Source of the DNA: Mesosutterella porci
GTDB lineage: Bacteria; Pseudomonadota; Gammaproteobacteria; Burkholderiales; Burkholderiaceae_F
Length of the DNA stretch: 64,000 nucleotides
NCBI RefSeq assembly: GCF_022134585.1
Contig: NZ_JAKNCT010000001.1
Location: 62,001 to 126,000 of the forward strand
Direction of reading: 5' to 3'
Shown one piece after another: positions 52,311-61,031 of the stretch. The notes beneath the pieces were generated by a model. That model had not been told where the DNA came from, searched no databases, and saw only the letters and a list, made by a program, of their open reading frames with translations. The translations under genes were made by a program, and so were the position numbers. Each line of letters starts with the position of its first letter. The stretch's first letter is position 1.

Positions 52311-53270
52311 ATGAACCGCATCTTTGTCGAGGACATCGCCCGGGAGCTGCACGAGGCCGCGGAACGGGCCCGCACCATCGTGCTCGTCTCCCCCTACGTG
52401 AAGAAAAGCGCCCTCGCCGCCCTGCTGGACCCCGCGGCGCCCTTTTCACGCCTCACCCTCGTCGCCCGCGCCCTGATCGGGGACTTCGCGAACGGCTTTT
52501 CCGACCTGGAGGCGCTCTCCTACGCCGCGGGCCTCGGGGGCCGGGTGCTCACTCACCCGAGCCTGCACGCCAAGTACTACCGGTTCGACGACACGGTCTA
52601 CATCGGCTCGGCCAACCTCACGGCAAACGGCACGGGGCTGGGCCTGCACGGCAACCTCGAAATGCTCGCGAGAATGGGCCGCAGCGATGAGACGGAGCGC
52701 GCTGAGCGGCTGATCCTTCGCGCCTCCGAGCCGCTCTCCGCGGAAGACTGGCGCTTTCTCAGGCGCAAGACGGAGGACGCCTCGCGGGCAGCAGACTACC
52801 GGGCCCGCGTCTCGGGCTTCCTCGAAGAGGGCGTGACAAGGCTTCCGACGCGGTGGCTGCCGCTTTGCACGAGGCCCGACCTCCTCTTTGAGATCATCGA
52901 GGGGCAGCCTCTGGGACGCTACCTGAGCCCGCAGGAAAACGAGAGGCGGATCGTGATCGAGGCCGAGGAGGATTTGAGAGCGCTCGCGCCGCCCGAATCC
53001 GCCCTCGCCTCGCGCCTCGGCTTCAACGCCTGGGCGGGCGCGTGTCTCTCGCAAAGCGAGATCGCGCGCACGATCGACCGGCTCTTCGAGCACTCGGGCT
53101 CTCCCGAGCCCGTGCTCGCCTTCGGCTTCATCAAAAGCGTGCTGGAGCAGGATTTCGGCTGCCGGGAGGCCTACTTCCGCGTGCAGTCGCTCACCCGCTG
53201 GCTCACGTACTTCCTGCACAGCACCTACTTCATCCCCGACACCGGGGCGCTGCTGCTCGCAAGGCGCTGA
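52311..53270 (+). CDS. Phospholipase D-like domain protein
   Basis: A 319-residue cytoplasmic protein with one clear HxKx4D motif (HAKYYRFDD, residue ~85) followed by IGSANLTANG, the signature of the PLD/nuclease fold. The N-terminal VSPYVKKSAL strand-turn is also seen in PLD-like nucleases of defence loci. Only one HKD motif is visible, so it should work as a dimer. TTG 52299 is open, but ATG 52311 is preferred. No restriction or helicase gene adjoins; role unknown. Confidence 0.75.
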   Translation: MNRIFVEDIARELHEAAERARTIVLVSPYVKKSALAALLDPAAPFSRLTLVARALIGDFANGFSDLEALSYAAGLGGRVLTHPSLHAKYYRFDDTVYIGSANLTANGTGLGLHGNLEMLARMGRSDETERAERLILRASEPLSAEDWRFLRRKTEDASRAADYRARVSGFLEEGVTRLPTRWLPLCTRPDLLFEIIEGQPLGRYLSPQENERRIVIEAEEDLRALAPPESALASRLGFNAWAGACLSQSEIARTIDRLFEHSGSPEPVLAFGFIKSVLEQDFGCREAYFRVQSLTRWLTYFLHSTYFIPDTGALLLARR

Positions 53271-53307
53271 AAGGCGGCGCCGGGGCGGCCGGAGGGGAAA
53301 AGCGGCC

Positions 53308-53961
53308 TCAGGCCGGGGCGCCCCGCCGCGGCAGCAGCACCTTCACCGAGTACCAGAGCCCGGCCGCGGTCACCGCGGCGTTCACCCACCCGAGCGGAAG
53401 CAGCCAGTCGCCCGGCTCGAAAAGCCGCACGCAGTGCAGCGCGAGGACGATGAAGACGAGGGCGAAAAGCTTGTGAACCCGCGCCCACCACGGGGCCTTC
53501 AGGACCGGCAGGAGCGCCAGGGCAACCAGCACGCAGGCAAGCACCGTCGCCGCAACGGAGGACATCACCGCGGCCGGCCGCAGCGCCCCCCAGAGCCCCT
53601 GAAGGCCGCCAGAGGCTGCACCGCGGACGATCCTCGGCACGGGCTCGAGCGCCAGGGGCTGGACGAGCGGCGAAAAAAGAGGACGCGTAAAGGCGTGGAT
53701 GACGGAGAGCGCGACCGCGGCGATGCCGATGCGCCGGTGCCACATCAGCAGATCGGGCGTGCCGGCTGCAAGCCGCATGAACCAGGCGGGCCGCGCAGCA
53801 ATCAGGATCGGGAGCGCCATGAGGCCCCAGGCGATGACGCCGTTCAGGTAGTAGAGCTCGTGCATGAGCGAGCGCATGTTGCGCGTGGGGGGATCGATCC
53901 AGAGACCGGCAGCCCAGGCGAGGGTCGCCGCGAGGAAAAAGAAGACAAGGATTTTTCTCAT
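53308..53961 (-). CDS. Ferric reductase-like haem membrane protein (MsrQ/YedZ-type)
   Basis: A 217-residue inner-membrane protein with about six helices. Histidines lie within or at the ends of helices (WHRRIG, SVIHAF, VHKLF, LALHCVRL), in the arrangement of the ferric reductase/YedZ transmembrane domain that binds b haem. No msrP lies beside it and no NAD or FAD domain is fused, so it is an electron-transfer partner of something unlinked. ATG at 53961 has weak upstream signals. Confidence 0.8.
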   Translation of the reverse strand: MRKILVFFFLAATLAWAAGLWIDPPTRNMRSLMHELYYLNGVIAWGLMALPILIAARPAWFMRLAAGTPDLLMWHRRIGIAAVALSVIHAFTRPLFSPLVQPLALEPVPRIVRGAASGGLQGLWGALRPAAVMSSVAATVLACVLVALALLPVLKAPWWARVHKLFALVFIVLALHCVRLFEPGDWLLPLGWVNAAVTAAGLWYSVKVLLPRRGAPA

Positions 53962-54061
53962 TTGAGGGACCTTGGGTCGGGCAGAGAACCGCTCTGCCTG
54001 AAGTCAATTTAGGACCGGGAAGGCCCTCGCGGGGAAAACCGCAACGGATTGGCGATCTTAT

Positions 54062-55471
54062 TTACTTATCTTTGGCCACTGTCGCATTTGTAACAGAGGC
54101 CGGGCGCCCGTCCAGCTTCGCAATGAAAGGCAGGAAAAGCGCGAGGCCTATCGAGCAGGAGATGAGCTCCGAGACGGGTACCGCGGCCGCGATTCCGTAA
54201 AAGCCGAAGAGCGAGGAGAAAAGCCACATGAGGGGCGCATCGATCGAGCCCTTGCGGATGAAGGCGAGGAAAAGCGGCCGCCAGCGCGCCCCGCAGGCCT
54301 GGAAGCCCGAAACCATCAGGTGCCCGATGATGGACAGGGGGCAGGCGACCGCGATGATCCGCACGCACTTCGAAGCGTGGGCGGCGGTCACGGACTCGTC
54401 GATGAAGGCGCGCGTAAGAGGCTCTGAAAAGGCGATGAGAAGCAGCGTGGCTGCGGCCGAGCAGGCGACGCCCCCTAAAAGGGCAGTCTTCACAACGCGC
54501 CGCAGCCTCTCGTGGTTGCCGGAAGAAAAGTTGTAGGCGATGAGAGGCAGCGTCCCCTGCGCGAGCCCGATCGAGCAGGAGAAGATCATCTGGTCCACCT
54601 GCTTGGCAATCCCCAGGCCCGCCACAGCGGGCGCCCCGTAGCCCGAGGCGAGGAAGTTAAGCACGGCGTTGGAGAAGCTCGCGAGCCCCGTCATCACGAA
54701 GGAGGCAAAGCCCACGGAGAAAATCTCGAAGGCCCAGGCGCTGCCCTCGCGCGCGAGCCGCGGCGAGAGGCTCACCACAGTGCCCCGCCCCTTGCGCATC
54801 AGCACGAAGCGGCCGATGTAGAGTGCCGAGACCACGTTCGAGATGAATCCCGCGATCGCCGCTCCCCGCACTTCAAGGCCCAGAGTGAAAATGAAAAAGG
54901 GGGCGATCAGGATGTTGAGCAGCCCGCCCAGCGCAATTCCCCGGCCCGCCACCCGGGCGTGGCCTTCTGAACGGACCAGATGGGCGAGCACGTTGGAGGC
55001 GACGAGCGGCAGAGCCCCGAGCCCGATCATCCAGGAAAAATAGGCGACCGTGGGTTCATAAGTCTCGGCGGTCGCCCCCAGAAGCGGCAGAAGCTCCTCT
55101 TTCATGTTCCACAGGAGCAGCGCGTAGACCACGGCCACAGTGACCCCGCACCAGAAGGCGAAGGCCGCGCAGCGCCTCGCCTTTTCCGGATTCCCCGCCC
55201 CAAGTGCGCGGCCGATGGCCGAGGAAGCGCCGATTCCAAAGAGATTGGCAAGAGCCGTGAGGAACAGAAAAGGCGGAAACGCGATCCTCACGGCCGCCAC
55301 CTGCGAGGGATCTCCCAGCTGCCCCACATAGAAAATGTCCACGACCGCATAAATCACGGTGATCAGCTGCGCGGCGATCGTAGGCAGGGCAAGCTCAAGA
55401 ATCGCTCTGCCCACCGGAGCGCTTCGAAACAGCTCTTCGTTCACCGAACCCGAATTCGGCCGTGATTGCAT
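54062..55471 (-). CDS. MATE-family multidrug/metabolite efflux transporter
   Basis: Inner-membrane antiporter of 469 residues with twelve hydrophobic segments in two related halves. The MatE start is typical (ILELALPTIAAQLITVIYAVVDIFYVGQLGD). The frame runs to 55531, but ATG at 55471 gives the standard N-terminus. It is divergent from the SRPBCC remnant and the HxlR gene, whose AT-rich promoter region it shares; HxlR proteins often control efflux or detoxification genes. Confidence 0.9.
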   Translation of the reverse strand: MQSRPNSGSVNEELFRSAPVGRAILELALPTIAAQLITVIYAVVDIFYVGQLGDPSQVAAVRIAFPPFLFLTALANLFGIGASSAIGRALGAGNPEKARRCAAFAFWCGVTVAVVYALLLWNMKEELLPLLGATAETYEPTVAYFSWMIGLGALPLVASNVLAHLVRSEGHARVAGRGIALGGLLNILIAPFFIFTLGLEVRGAAIAGFISNVVSALYIGRFVLMRKGRGTVVSLSPRLAREGSAWAFEIFSVGFASFVMTGLASFSNAVLNFLASGYGAPAVAGLGIAKQVDQMIFSCSIGLAQGTLPLIAYNFSSGNHERLRRVVKTALLGGVACSAAATLLLIAFSEPLTRAFIDESVTAAHASKCVRIIAVACPLSIIGHLMVSGFQACGARWRPLFLAFIRKGSIDAPLMWLFSSLFGFYGIAAAVPVSELISCSIGLALFLPFIAKLDGRPASVTNATVAKDK

Positions 55472-55700
55472 GGCTTTGCCCCGCCGAAATCTATTTGAAA
55501 AAAAGCCGCGGCCGATCTGGCTCCGCGGCAACCGTAAGCCACTCTACTCTTTTTGCCGTTCCGGCCGCGGGTCCCGTCTATAGTTTCTTTTTAGTAACTA
55601 TGTAATTTTTTAGTATGTTATTGCTTTTTAAAATTATACGAACAAAATAACACCTATCAAAAACAACAGACCGGACGAAAAAGCCCGGAAGGAATCAGAA
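55472..55700. promoter_or_regulatory. Divergent AT-rich promoter region with direct repeats
   Basis: A 229-base gap. The element TTTTTAGTA occurs twice in the same orientation, at 55588-55596 and 55607-55615, 19 bases apart (about two helical turns), inside a very AT-rich stretch. This is a plausible site for a dimeric regulator such as the nearby HxlR protein. Confidence 0.45.
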
Positions 55701-56301
55701 ATGCTGAATGCAATCAACTGACCCGAAGGCTACCAGCCCGGGTTCACCGACAACTTCGCCTCCAACGAAACCATCGTGCGCGGCCTGAGTGCTGCGGAAG
55801 TCTTCGCGCTGCTGTGCAACGCAGGACTCTGGCACAGCTACTACACCAACGCCTCGGACGTGAAATTTGAGGGGCCTCCGACGGGCGCCTCGTCCTCGGA
55901 CCGGGCACCCGCTTCCGCTTCAAGACCTTCGGCTTCCCGATCGCGGCTCAGGTAATCGAATACGAAGCCACGTCCGAGGGCCGTCCCGGCCGCCTCGCCT
56001 GGCACGGCCGGGCTGAAGGCGACGCGCAGCACCGCCTGGATGTGGTGCACGCCTGGCTCATCGAGGATCTGCCCCGCGGCCGCGTGCGCATCCTCACCCA
56101 GGAATCGCAGTCAAGAACGGCGCCCAGATGCCCTTCCACGTCGAGCAGGCGCTTCAGATCGCCGGCGCGCATATGGACCTCAACGGCATGTACCAGAGCC
56201 ATGTGGTGCAGGACCGGGAGCTCATCACCGGCCAGAACCCGGCCTCGGACCTTGAGCTGGCACGCGTACTTGACCAGGCTTTGCAGACCAGGAAGCCCTG
56301 A
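55701..56301 (+). pseudogene. SRPBCC-domain (polyketide cyclase-like) protein, decayed
   Basis: The conceptual product runs MLNAIN-stop-PEGYQPGFTDNF... and ends ...LDQALQTRKP. It is recognisable as an SRPBCC domain (GTRFRFKTFGFPI, AWLIEDLPRGRVRILTQE, HMDLNGMYQSHV) only when three lesions are bridged. They are TGA as codon 7 (55719-55721), a frameshift near 55870-55885 and a second near 56105-56120. All three reading frames are used in turn. A ribosome site (AAGGAATCAGA) is still present. Sequence errors could explain one lesion but hardly three. It directly precedes the HxlR gene that may once have controlled it. Confidence 0.75.
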
Positions 56302-56349
56302 AGCTATACTGCCCGAACAACCGCGAGAGGAGACAACCAAGCGATACCC

Positions 56350-56733
56350 TTGACGGCGAAAACGAGAACCTTTGTCTGCCCGGTGGATGCCGTAGTGCAG
56401 CTCATCGGCGGAAAATACAAATCAATGATTCTCTGGCACCTCGCGCAGAAGCCTCAGCGCTACAGCGAGCTCAAGCGCCTCGTACCCGCTTCGACCGCGA
56501 AAATGCTGACCCAGCAGCTGCGCGAACTCGAGGCCGACGACCTGGTGCACCGGGAGGTCTTCCCCGTGGTTCCGCCGCATACCGAGTATTCCCTCACGCC
56601 CTTCGGGCAGACCCTGGTGCCGGTCCTTCAGGCCATGTGCAGCTGGGGAAACGATTACGTCAAAAAAATCGAGAAGGAGCAGAGCTTCTCACCGCTCAAA
56701 GGCGGAGCCTCTTCCGGAGAGGAGGCCGCCTGA
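56350..56733 (+). CDS. HxlR-family transcriptional regulator
   Basis: A 127-residue winged-helix regulator with the family core CPVDAVVQLIGGKYKSMILWHL, RYSELKRLVPASTAKMLTQQLRELE and the wing YSLTPFGQTL. Cys10 is the position used by redox-sensing members. The start appears to be TTG at 56350; GAGAGGAGA lies about 17 bases upstream, too far for normal use, and no ATG is in frame nearby. The true start is therefore uncertain. It follows the SRPBCC remnant and lies opposite a MATE pump gene. Confidence 0.87.
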   Translation: MTAKTRTFVCPVDAVVQLIGGKYKSMILWHLAQKPQRYSELKRLVPASTAKMLTQQLRELEADDLVHREVFPVVPPHTEYSLTPFGQTLVPVLQAMCSWGNDYVKKIEKEQSFSPLKGGASSGEEAA

Positions 56734-56741
56734 TCGGGTAA

Positions 56742-56775
56742 GGCAGGGACCGCAGACAGCGGTCCCTGCCTGTTC
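56742..56775 (+). terminator. Hairpin terminator after the HxlR gene
   Basis: A perfect 12-bp stem (56742-56753 with 56759-56770, five-base loop) followed by a short mixed T tract. Confidence 0.7.
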
Positions 56776-56933
56776 CCTTCAGAAAAACGGCGGCCCGGCC
56801 GGCACCCGCCCTCTATCCGCACAAACCCCCGCAGTTTTTACTCGCCCCAAGAGACAAATCCGCTACAATCCATGGCCCGCCTCGTGAGGGAAGCGGACTT
56901 TTTGTCTCTGAACAGCCGGCCGGATTTTTCGCC

Positions 56934-57464
56934 ATGACGCGTGAAAAAACTCTTTGGGAACTGTACAAATCGGGATTAACGAAGTATTTCGACTTTCGAA
57001 GCCGATCCACGCGCAAAGAGTTCTGGGTTTTTGTCCTGGCTACTCAGATGACCGTTGTCATCCTGACTGCCATCGACCCGCTGCTCGGCACCGTCGCGGC
57101 GATCCTCGCCTTTGTTCCCACCATTTCCGTCACCGCGCGCCGGCTTCACGACCGGGGCTACAGCGGCTGGTGGATTGCCCTTCCCTACGGCCTGATTTTC
57201 GTGGGCACCGCCCTGCTGTCAACCGAAGACGAGCAGACCTACCGCACTGCCAGCACGATTCTGGAAGCCACCGGGCTGCTCGCACTCATCTGGATCTGGG
57301 TCCAGTCCTTCATGCGCAGCTTTCCGCACGAGAATCCCTGGGGCCCGGTGCCCGACAATCTCAAGCGAAGCGCAGGCCCCGCACCCGATGACCTGAAAAA
57401 CCTCCGCGGCGCCCCGCTCGAGGGACACGGCCCGGACTCGAACCTGCGGCCCCCGAAGCCCTGA
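56934..57464 (+). CDS. DUF805 membrane protein
   Basis: A 176-residue inner-membrane protein. DUF805 hallmarks are YFDFRSRSTRKEFWVF near residue 18 and TARRLHDRGYSGWW near residue 67, with three to four helices. The C-terminal 50 residues (Pro/Asn/Leu-rich) are soluble. ATG at 56934 lies in an AT-rich start region. DUF805 proteins have no settled function. Monocistronic, convergent with the phosphatase gene. Confidence 0.88.
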   Translation: MTREKTLWELYKSGLTKYFDFRSRSTRKEFWVFVLATQMTVVILTAIDPLLGTVAAILAFVPTISVTARRLHDRGYSGWWIALPYGLIFVGTALLSTEDEQTYRTASTILEATGLLALIWIWVQSFMRSFPHENPWGPVPDNLKRSAGPAPDDLKNLRGAPLEGHGPDSNLRPPKP

Positions 57465-57504
57465 CCTCCCGGCAGAGGCTCCAGGCGTCCCGCCTGAAAA
57501 AGAA

Positions 57505-58236
57505 TCAGCGCGCCCGCCTCGCCGCCTGCTCGGAGAGCTCCCTGCGGGCATCCTCCAGCAGCTTCAGGAACGCAGGGTCCGCCGTCAGCTTGGCAAACGC
57601 GGCCGAGGCGAGGATCCTTCCCGCCTTCGTGTCGCTCATCCAGTGTGCTCCGCAGATCCAGCGGCTTTCAGTTTCCTGAAGCCCCTCGCGCAGAATCGTC
57701 TCGGCCTTCTGCGGAATCAGCGAGGAGAGCACCAGGGCGTAGCCCCAGGCGCGCACGGAATGTCCCGAGGGATAGCTCATGCGCGGATTGAGATGCGGCT
57801 TCTGATCAGGGCGGCAGGTCGCATCCCCTTCGTGAACGGCGAAAGGCCTCGGCCGCATGAACTTCTTCTTCGCGCTTTTCATCGACTCGAGGATCGGTCC
57901 CATGGCCGCCTGCATCGCGAGCCGTGTCCTCGGCGTTTCGGACTTCGAGAGCCGGTAGCCCGTCACGGCGGAATAGCGCCGGTCAAAGCTGTCGAGCGAC
58001 ACAAGATCCGCGTCCTCCGCGGCCAGCCGGCCGCGGGGCGTATTCCGCAAAGTAAGTCCGTACTGATAAAAGACCTGGTCGGCTGCAAAGGCCGCGGAGC
58101 CCTCCGCGGGAGGGTTCTCGAGAAGCGCCGCACCGTCGACGTCCGTCAGATCTGCACTCTGCGCCGGGTTAAAAGCCATCAGAGTGCAGAGAGCCGCTGC
58201 TCCGGCCAAGCGTTTCCAATGTGCGAAGACTGTCAT
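57505..58236 (-). CDS. Class A non-specific acid phosphatase (PAP2 family)
   Basis: Periplasmic phosphomonoesterase of 243 residues with a Sec signal peptide (ending NPAQSA). The three-part PAP2 signature is complete: KKKFMRPRP, YPSGHS and SRWICGAHWMSD. The layout matches PhoC/PhoN. It releases phosphate from organic phosphates outside the cytoplasm. ATG at 58236; monocistronic, between the DUF805 and LysR genes. Confidence 0.93.
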   Translation of the reverse strand: MTVFAHWKRLAGAAALCTLMAFNPAQSADLTDVDGAALLENPPAEGSAAFAADQVFYQYGLTLRNTPRGRLAAEDADLVSLDSFDRRYSAVTGYRLSKSETPRTRLAMQAAMGPILESMKSAKKKFMRPRPFAVHEGDATCRPDQKPHLNPRMSYPSGHSVRAWGYALVLSSLIPQKAETILREGLQETESRWICGAHWMSDTKAGRILASAAFAKLTADPAFLKLLEDARRELSEQAARRAR

Positions 58237-58266
58237 CAGCTGGTGTCCTTGAGGAAAATGCCAACA

Positions 58267-59277
58267 CTATACCCTCGGGCCGGCCGTTTCGGCTTGTTCA
58301 GGCTGCGAGACCGCGCTCATGAATCCAAAATGCGCGTACCACCGTTTCCAGCGCTCCTCTGCCGTTTTGACAGCATGATCGCGAAGAATCCGGGCAAGCT
58401 CCGAAAAGGCAGGACGGCCGGCGTCCACTGCGCGGCAGACCACGGCATTGCGCCAGGGCTCCCGATGCCAGCCATCGAGCACGGGCACCACCCGTCCGTA
58501 GGCAAGCTCGTCCTCAACCGCTCCGAGCGCCACGTCAACCGCAATGCCCTCGCCCTGAAGAAGCAGAGCGCTGCAGAACAGGGGATCCCCCTGCCTGCAG
58601 GGCTGCGACGGGGATAGATAAACATACTGGCTCCCTCGCTCAAGCCTCGTTGAAAAACCGGCTGAGGCTGCGCTCTGCAGCAGCACGGTGTAGTTCTCCA
58701 GCTGCCCGATGCTCTCGGGCCTGCCGTGCTGCCTCAGGTATCCGGGGGTGGCCATGAGAAAGGTGTACTCGAGCCCGGCCGGAAAAAACGCGAGCTGTTT
58801 CGAGGCGGGATCGCAGGGCATGAGCGCCAGATCCGCCTGCCCGGCAAGCAGCCCCTCGGTCCCGCAGTCCGTCATAATTTCCGCACTGAAGCCCGGATGC
58901 CGCGACTCCAGCTCCTGCAGAAGCGCGAAATACGTGCTGCGGCCGGAATTGGCCGGAAGACTGATGCGGAAGTGGCCTCTGAGGGCGCCCGCCGTGCTCC
59001 CTGCTCCACTGCCCGAGGCCGAAGCTGCAGCCACGGCCTGCGCAGCGCGGACAAAATTCTCGGCAGCGGGCACGAGGGCCTTCGCCCGGGCCGTGAGCGC
59101 TGCGGGCCTGCGCGAGCGCTCCAGAACCAGAAAGCCCAGCTCCCTTTCGAGGCGGGCAAGGGTTCTCGAGGCTGCCGCGAGGCTGCAGCCTTCGCTGCGG
59201 GCCGCGGCCGACAGCGATCCGCTGCGGCTCAGCGCGAGGAAAAGCCTCCAGTAACCCACATTTTCAAGCGCATTCAT
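58267..59277 (-). CDS. LysR-family transcriptional regulator (paralogue of 32897)
   Basis: A 336-residue LysR regulator with helix-turn-helix SGSLSAAARSEGCSLAAASRTLARLERELGF. The effector domain shares the blocks CRQGD..FC, GIAVDVALG.VE(D/E)EL and VVPVL.GWHREPWRN with the LysR protein at 32897-33877. It is divergent from the DMT gene at 59491 with an AT-rich gap between, so it probably regulates that gene and perhaps itself. Start ATG 59277. Confidence 0.9.
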   Translation of the reverse strand: MNALENVGYWRLFLALSRSGSLSAAARSEGCSLAAASRTLARLERELGFLVLERSRRPAALTARAKALVPAAENFVRAAQAVAAASASGSGAGSTAGALRGHFRISLPANSGRSTYFALLQELESRHPGFSAEIMTDCGTEGLLAGQADLALMPCDPASKQLAFFPAGLEYTFLMATPGYLRQHGRPESIGQLENYTVLLQSAASAGFSTRLERGSQYVYLSPSQPCRQGDPLFCSALLLQGEGIAVDVALGAVEDELAYGRVVPVLDGWHREPWRNAVVCRAVDAGRPAFSELARILRDHAVKTAEERWKRWYAHFGFMSAVSQPEQAETAGPRV

Positions 59278-59490
59278 AAGCCTGTCTTTATTAGTTCACA
59301 TTTTTGATAAGTTAATTTTACAAAATTGTCAATTTTTTAGACGAACGTTTCCAATCCGCCTACATTTACATCACCAACCCGAAGTGCAGGCCTTCAAAAC
59401 CTGCGCTTCACCCAATTTTTTTGAGTCTGGGGACCCGGGCCTGGAGCAGTGGTATGCCCCGCCCGCCTGGCCCGGTTTTCAGAGGTTGCC

Positions 59491-60390
59491 ATGAAAAGCG
59501 CAAAACTCGGTGCGGCTCTCGCTTTTTCAGCGGGGGCCTGCTGGGGCATTATGGGCGTAACGGCCCAGTATCTCTTTGAATTTTTCTCCTTTACGGCCGA
59601 AGGGCTGGTTGCACTGCGTCTGATCGCAGGCGGTCTGCTCATTCTTGCGTTCGAGGCTCTCTGGTTCAGGAAAGACATCCTCGGGCCGATGCGCGACCCG
59701 CACAATCGCCGCGACATCTTTTTCTACGGCCTGGGCACCGGGCTGATGCAGTACACCTTTTTCCTGGCCATCGCGGCTTCCAACGCCGGAACGGCCGCCG
59801 TGCTGTCCGGGGCGATTCCCCTTTTCCTTCTCCTGTGGCAGGTGCGCGCCGAACACCGTCCCCCGCGCGTGATAGAGCTCGTCTGCGTGCTGCTGGCCGC
59901 TTTCGGGATCACTCTGCTCGTGACCAAGGGCAGCCTAGATGCCCTGGACTTCTCCGTGACCGGCGTGGCGATGGGGCTCGTCTCTGCTCTGTGCGGCGCC
60001 TTCTGCTCGATTGAGCCCCAGCGCGTCCTGAGGCGCGTGAGTCCCGTTCTGGTCACGGGCTGGGGGCTTTTCCTGGGCGGCCTGCTGATTCTGGCCGCGG
60101 CCCCCGGCGGACTGGCAAACGGGATCTGGAGTCTGCGCTCCCTCCTGTGTGTGCTCGTCGTGGTGGTCGTGGGCACCGTCACCGCCTTCGTCTGCTACCT
60201 CACCAGCCTGAGACTCATCACAGCGCCGACGGCCGGTCTGCTGTCCTGCAGCGAGCCGCTCACTGCCGTGGTGTTTACAGCGCTCGTCCTGGGCACCCGG
60301 TTCGAGCCTATGGAGCTCGTCGGGGCGGCCTGCATCGTGGGCTGCGTCCTGTTGGTCGACAAAACGGCCTGCAGTCGAAAGTCCGCTTAG
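59491..60390 (+). CDS. EamA/DMT-superfamily transporter
   Basis: Inner-membrane carrier of 299 residues with ten hydrophobic segments and two EamA repeats. It is a paralogue of the DMT gene at 44175 (shared AFSAGACWGIMGV / AVFAGICWGAMGV start). ATG at 59491 follows AGAGG; the open frame to 59449 is not needed. It is divergent from a LysR gene, a common arrangement for regulated exporters. Substrate unknown, possibly an amino acid given the downstream threonine-related enzymes. Confidence 0.88.
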   Translation: MKSAKLGAALAFSAGACWGIMGVTAQYLFEFFSFTAEGLVALRLIAGGLLILAFEALWFRKDILGPMRDPHNRRDIFFYGLGTGLMQYTFFLAIAASNAGTAAVLSGAIPLFLLLWQVRAEHRPPRVIELVCVLLAAFGITLLVTKGSLDALDFSVTGVAMGLVSALCGAFCSIEPQRVLRRVSPVLVTGWGLFLGGLLILAAAPGGLANGIWSLRSLLCVLVVVVVGTVTAFVCYLTSLRLITAPTAGLLSCSEPLTAVVFTALVLGTRFEPMELVGAACIVGCVLLVDKTACSRKSA

Positions 60391-60712
60391 CTTCCTGGGA
60401 ATCCGACCGGTCCGGCAGACGATCTCCGGATCTGCGCCGGACTGCCCGTGGACAGGTTCCGCGCAGCGGCAGAGCCGGGAGAAGGAAAGGGGGCGGCCCG
60501 GGAGTTTTCCCCAGCCATCTTCCCGCGCTATACGCCGCGCGGCGCCTCGCGGGCATCGTCCAGCTCGTTTGCCTGGGCGTGAAGGCCCGGCGGCCCCGGC
60601 CGCCGCTCTGGTCCTGAAACCGCCGCGGGCTGCCCGGGACGGGACCCCGGCGCGATCTTTCCGCGGCCTTCTGGCTTCAGCTCTCCAATCCCCAGAGGCC
60701 GGCTTTCCTTCC
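60391..60712. other. Intergenic region, nothing recognised
   Basis: About 320 GC-rich bases in which I see no credible gene, terminator with a T run, RNA or repeat. Short open frames here lack ribosome sites and use arginine/proline-rich low-complexity codons typical of non-coding GC-rich DNA. Confidence 0.3.
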
Positions 60713-60946
60713 ATGCTGCCGCAGTTCTTCGATTCCCGGGTTTCCTATATCGGACAGGTCAGCGTGATGACGGCGGTGTACTCTATCTTTGTGTTTGCAG
60801 TGATGTCCGGCTGCAGATGGCTCGCCACAATGGCCGAAGTCTTTTTCTGCTCCGCGCATGCCGCGCGGCTGCTGCGCCGCGCGGGCACAACGCCTTCTCC
60901 AGCATCCGCCCTGCTGATCATCGCGGGCATGCTGAGACCGGACTGA
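60713..60946 (+). CDS. Possible small membrane protein, doubtful
   Basis: A 77-residue frame starting at an internal ATG (MLPQFFDSRVSY...). It has one hydrophobic segment (TAVYSIFVFAVMSGC) and a basic C-terminal half. The upstream AGAGG is about 20 bases away, so translation is unsure. The codon mix is less extreme than in the surrounding gap, the main reason to list it. It might be a remnant. Confidence 0.3.
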   Translation: MLPQFFDSRVSYIGQVSVMTAVYSIFVFAVMSGCRWLATMAEVFFCSAHAARLLRRAGTTPSPASALLIIAGMLRPD

Positions 60947-61031
60947 GCGCCCGCGGTCCCTTTTTCCGCGCTTTGCGGAAGGCCGGGCCCTGCAGACTCA
61001 CTCCTCAATTTAGCCACGGAGGTCCGAGCTC

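Noticed and set aside
52311-53270. A phage-defence system around the PLD-like protein
   Set aside because: Neighbours are MFS and haem membrane proteins; no helicase, methylase, ATPase or other defence partner is visible.
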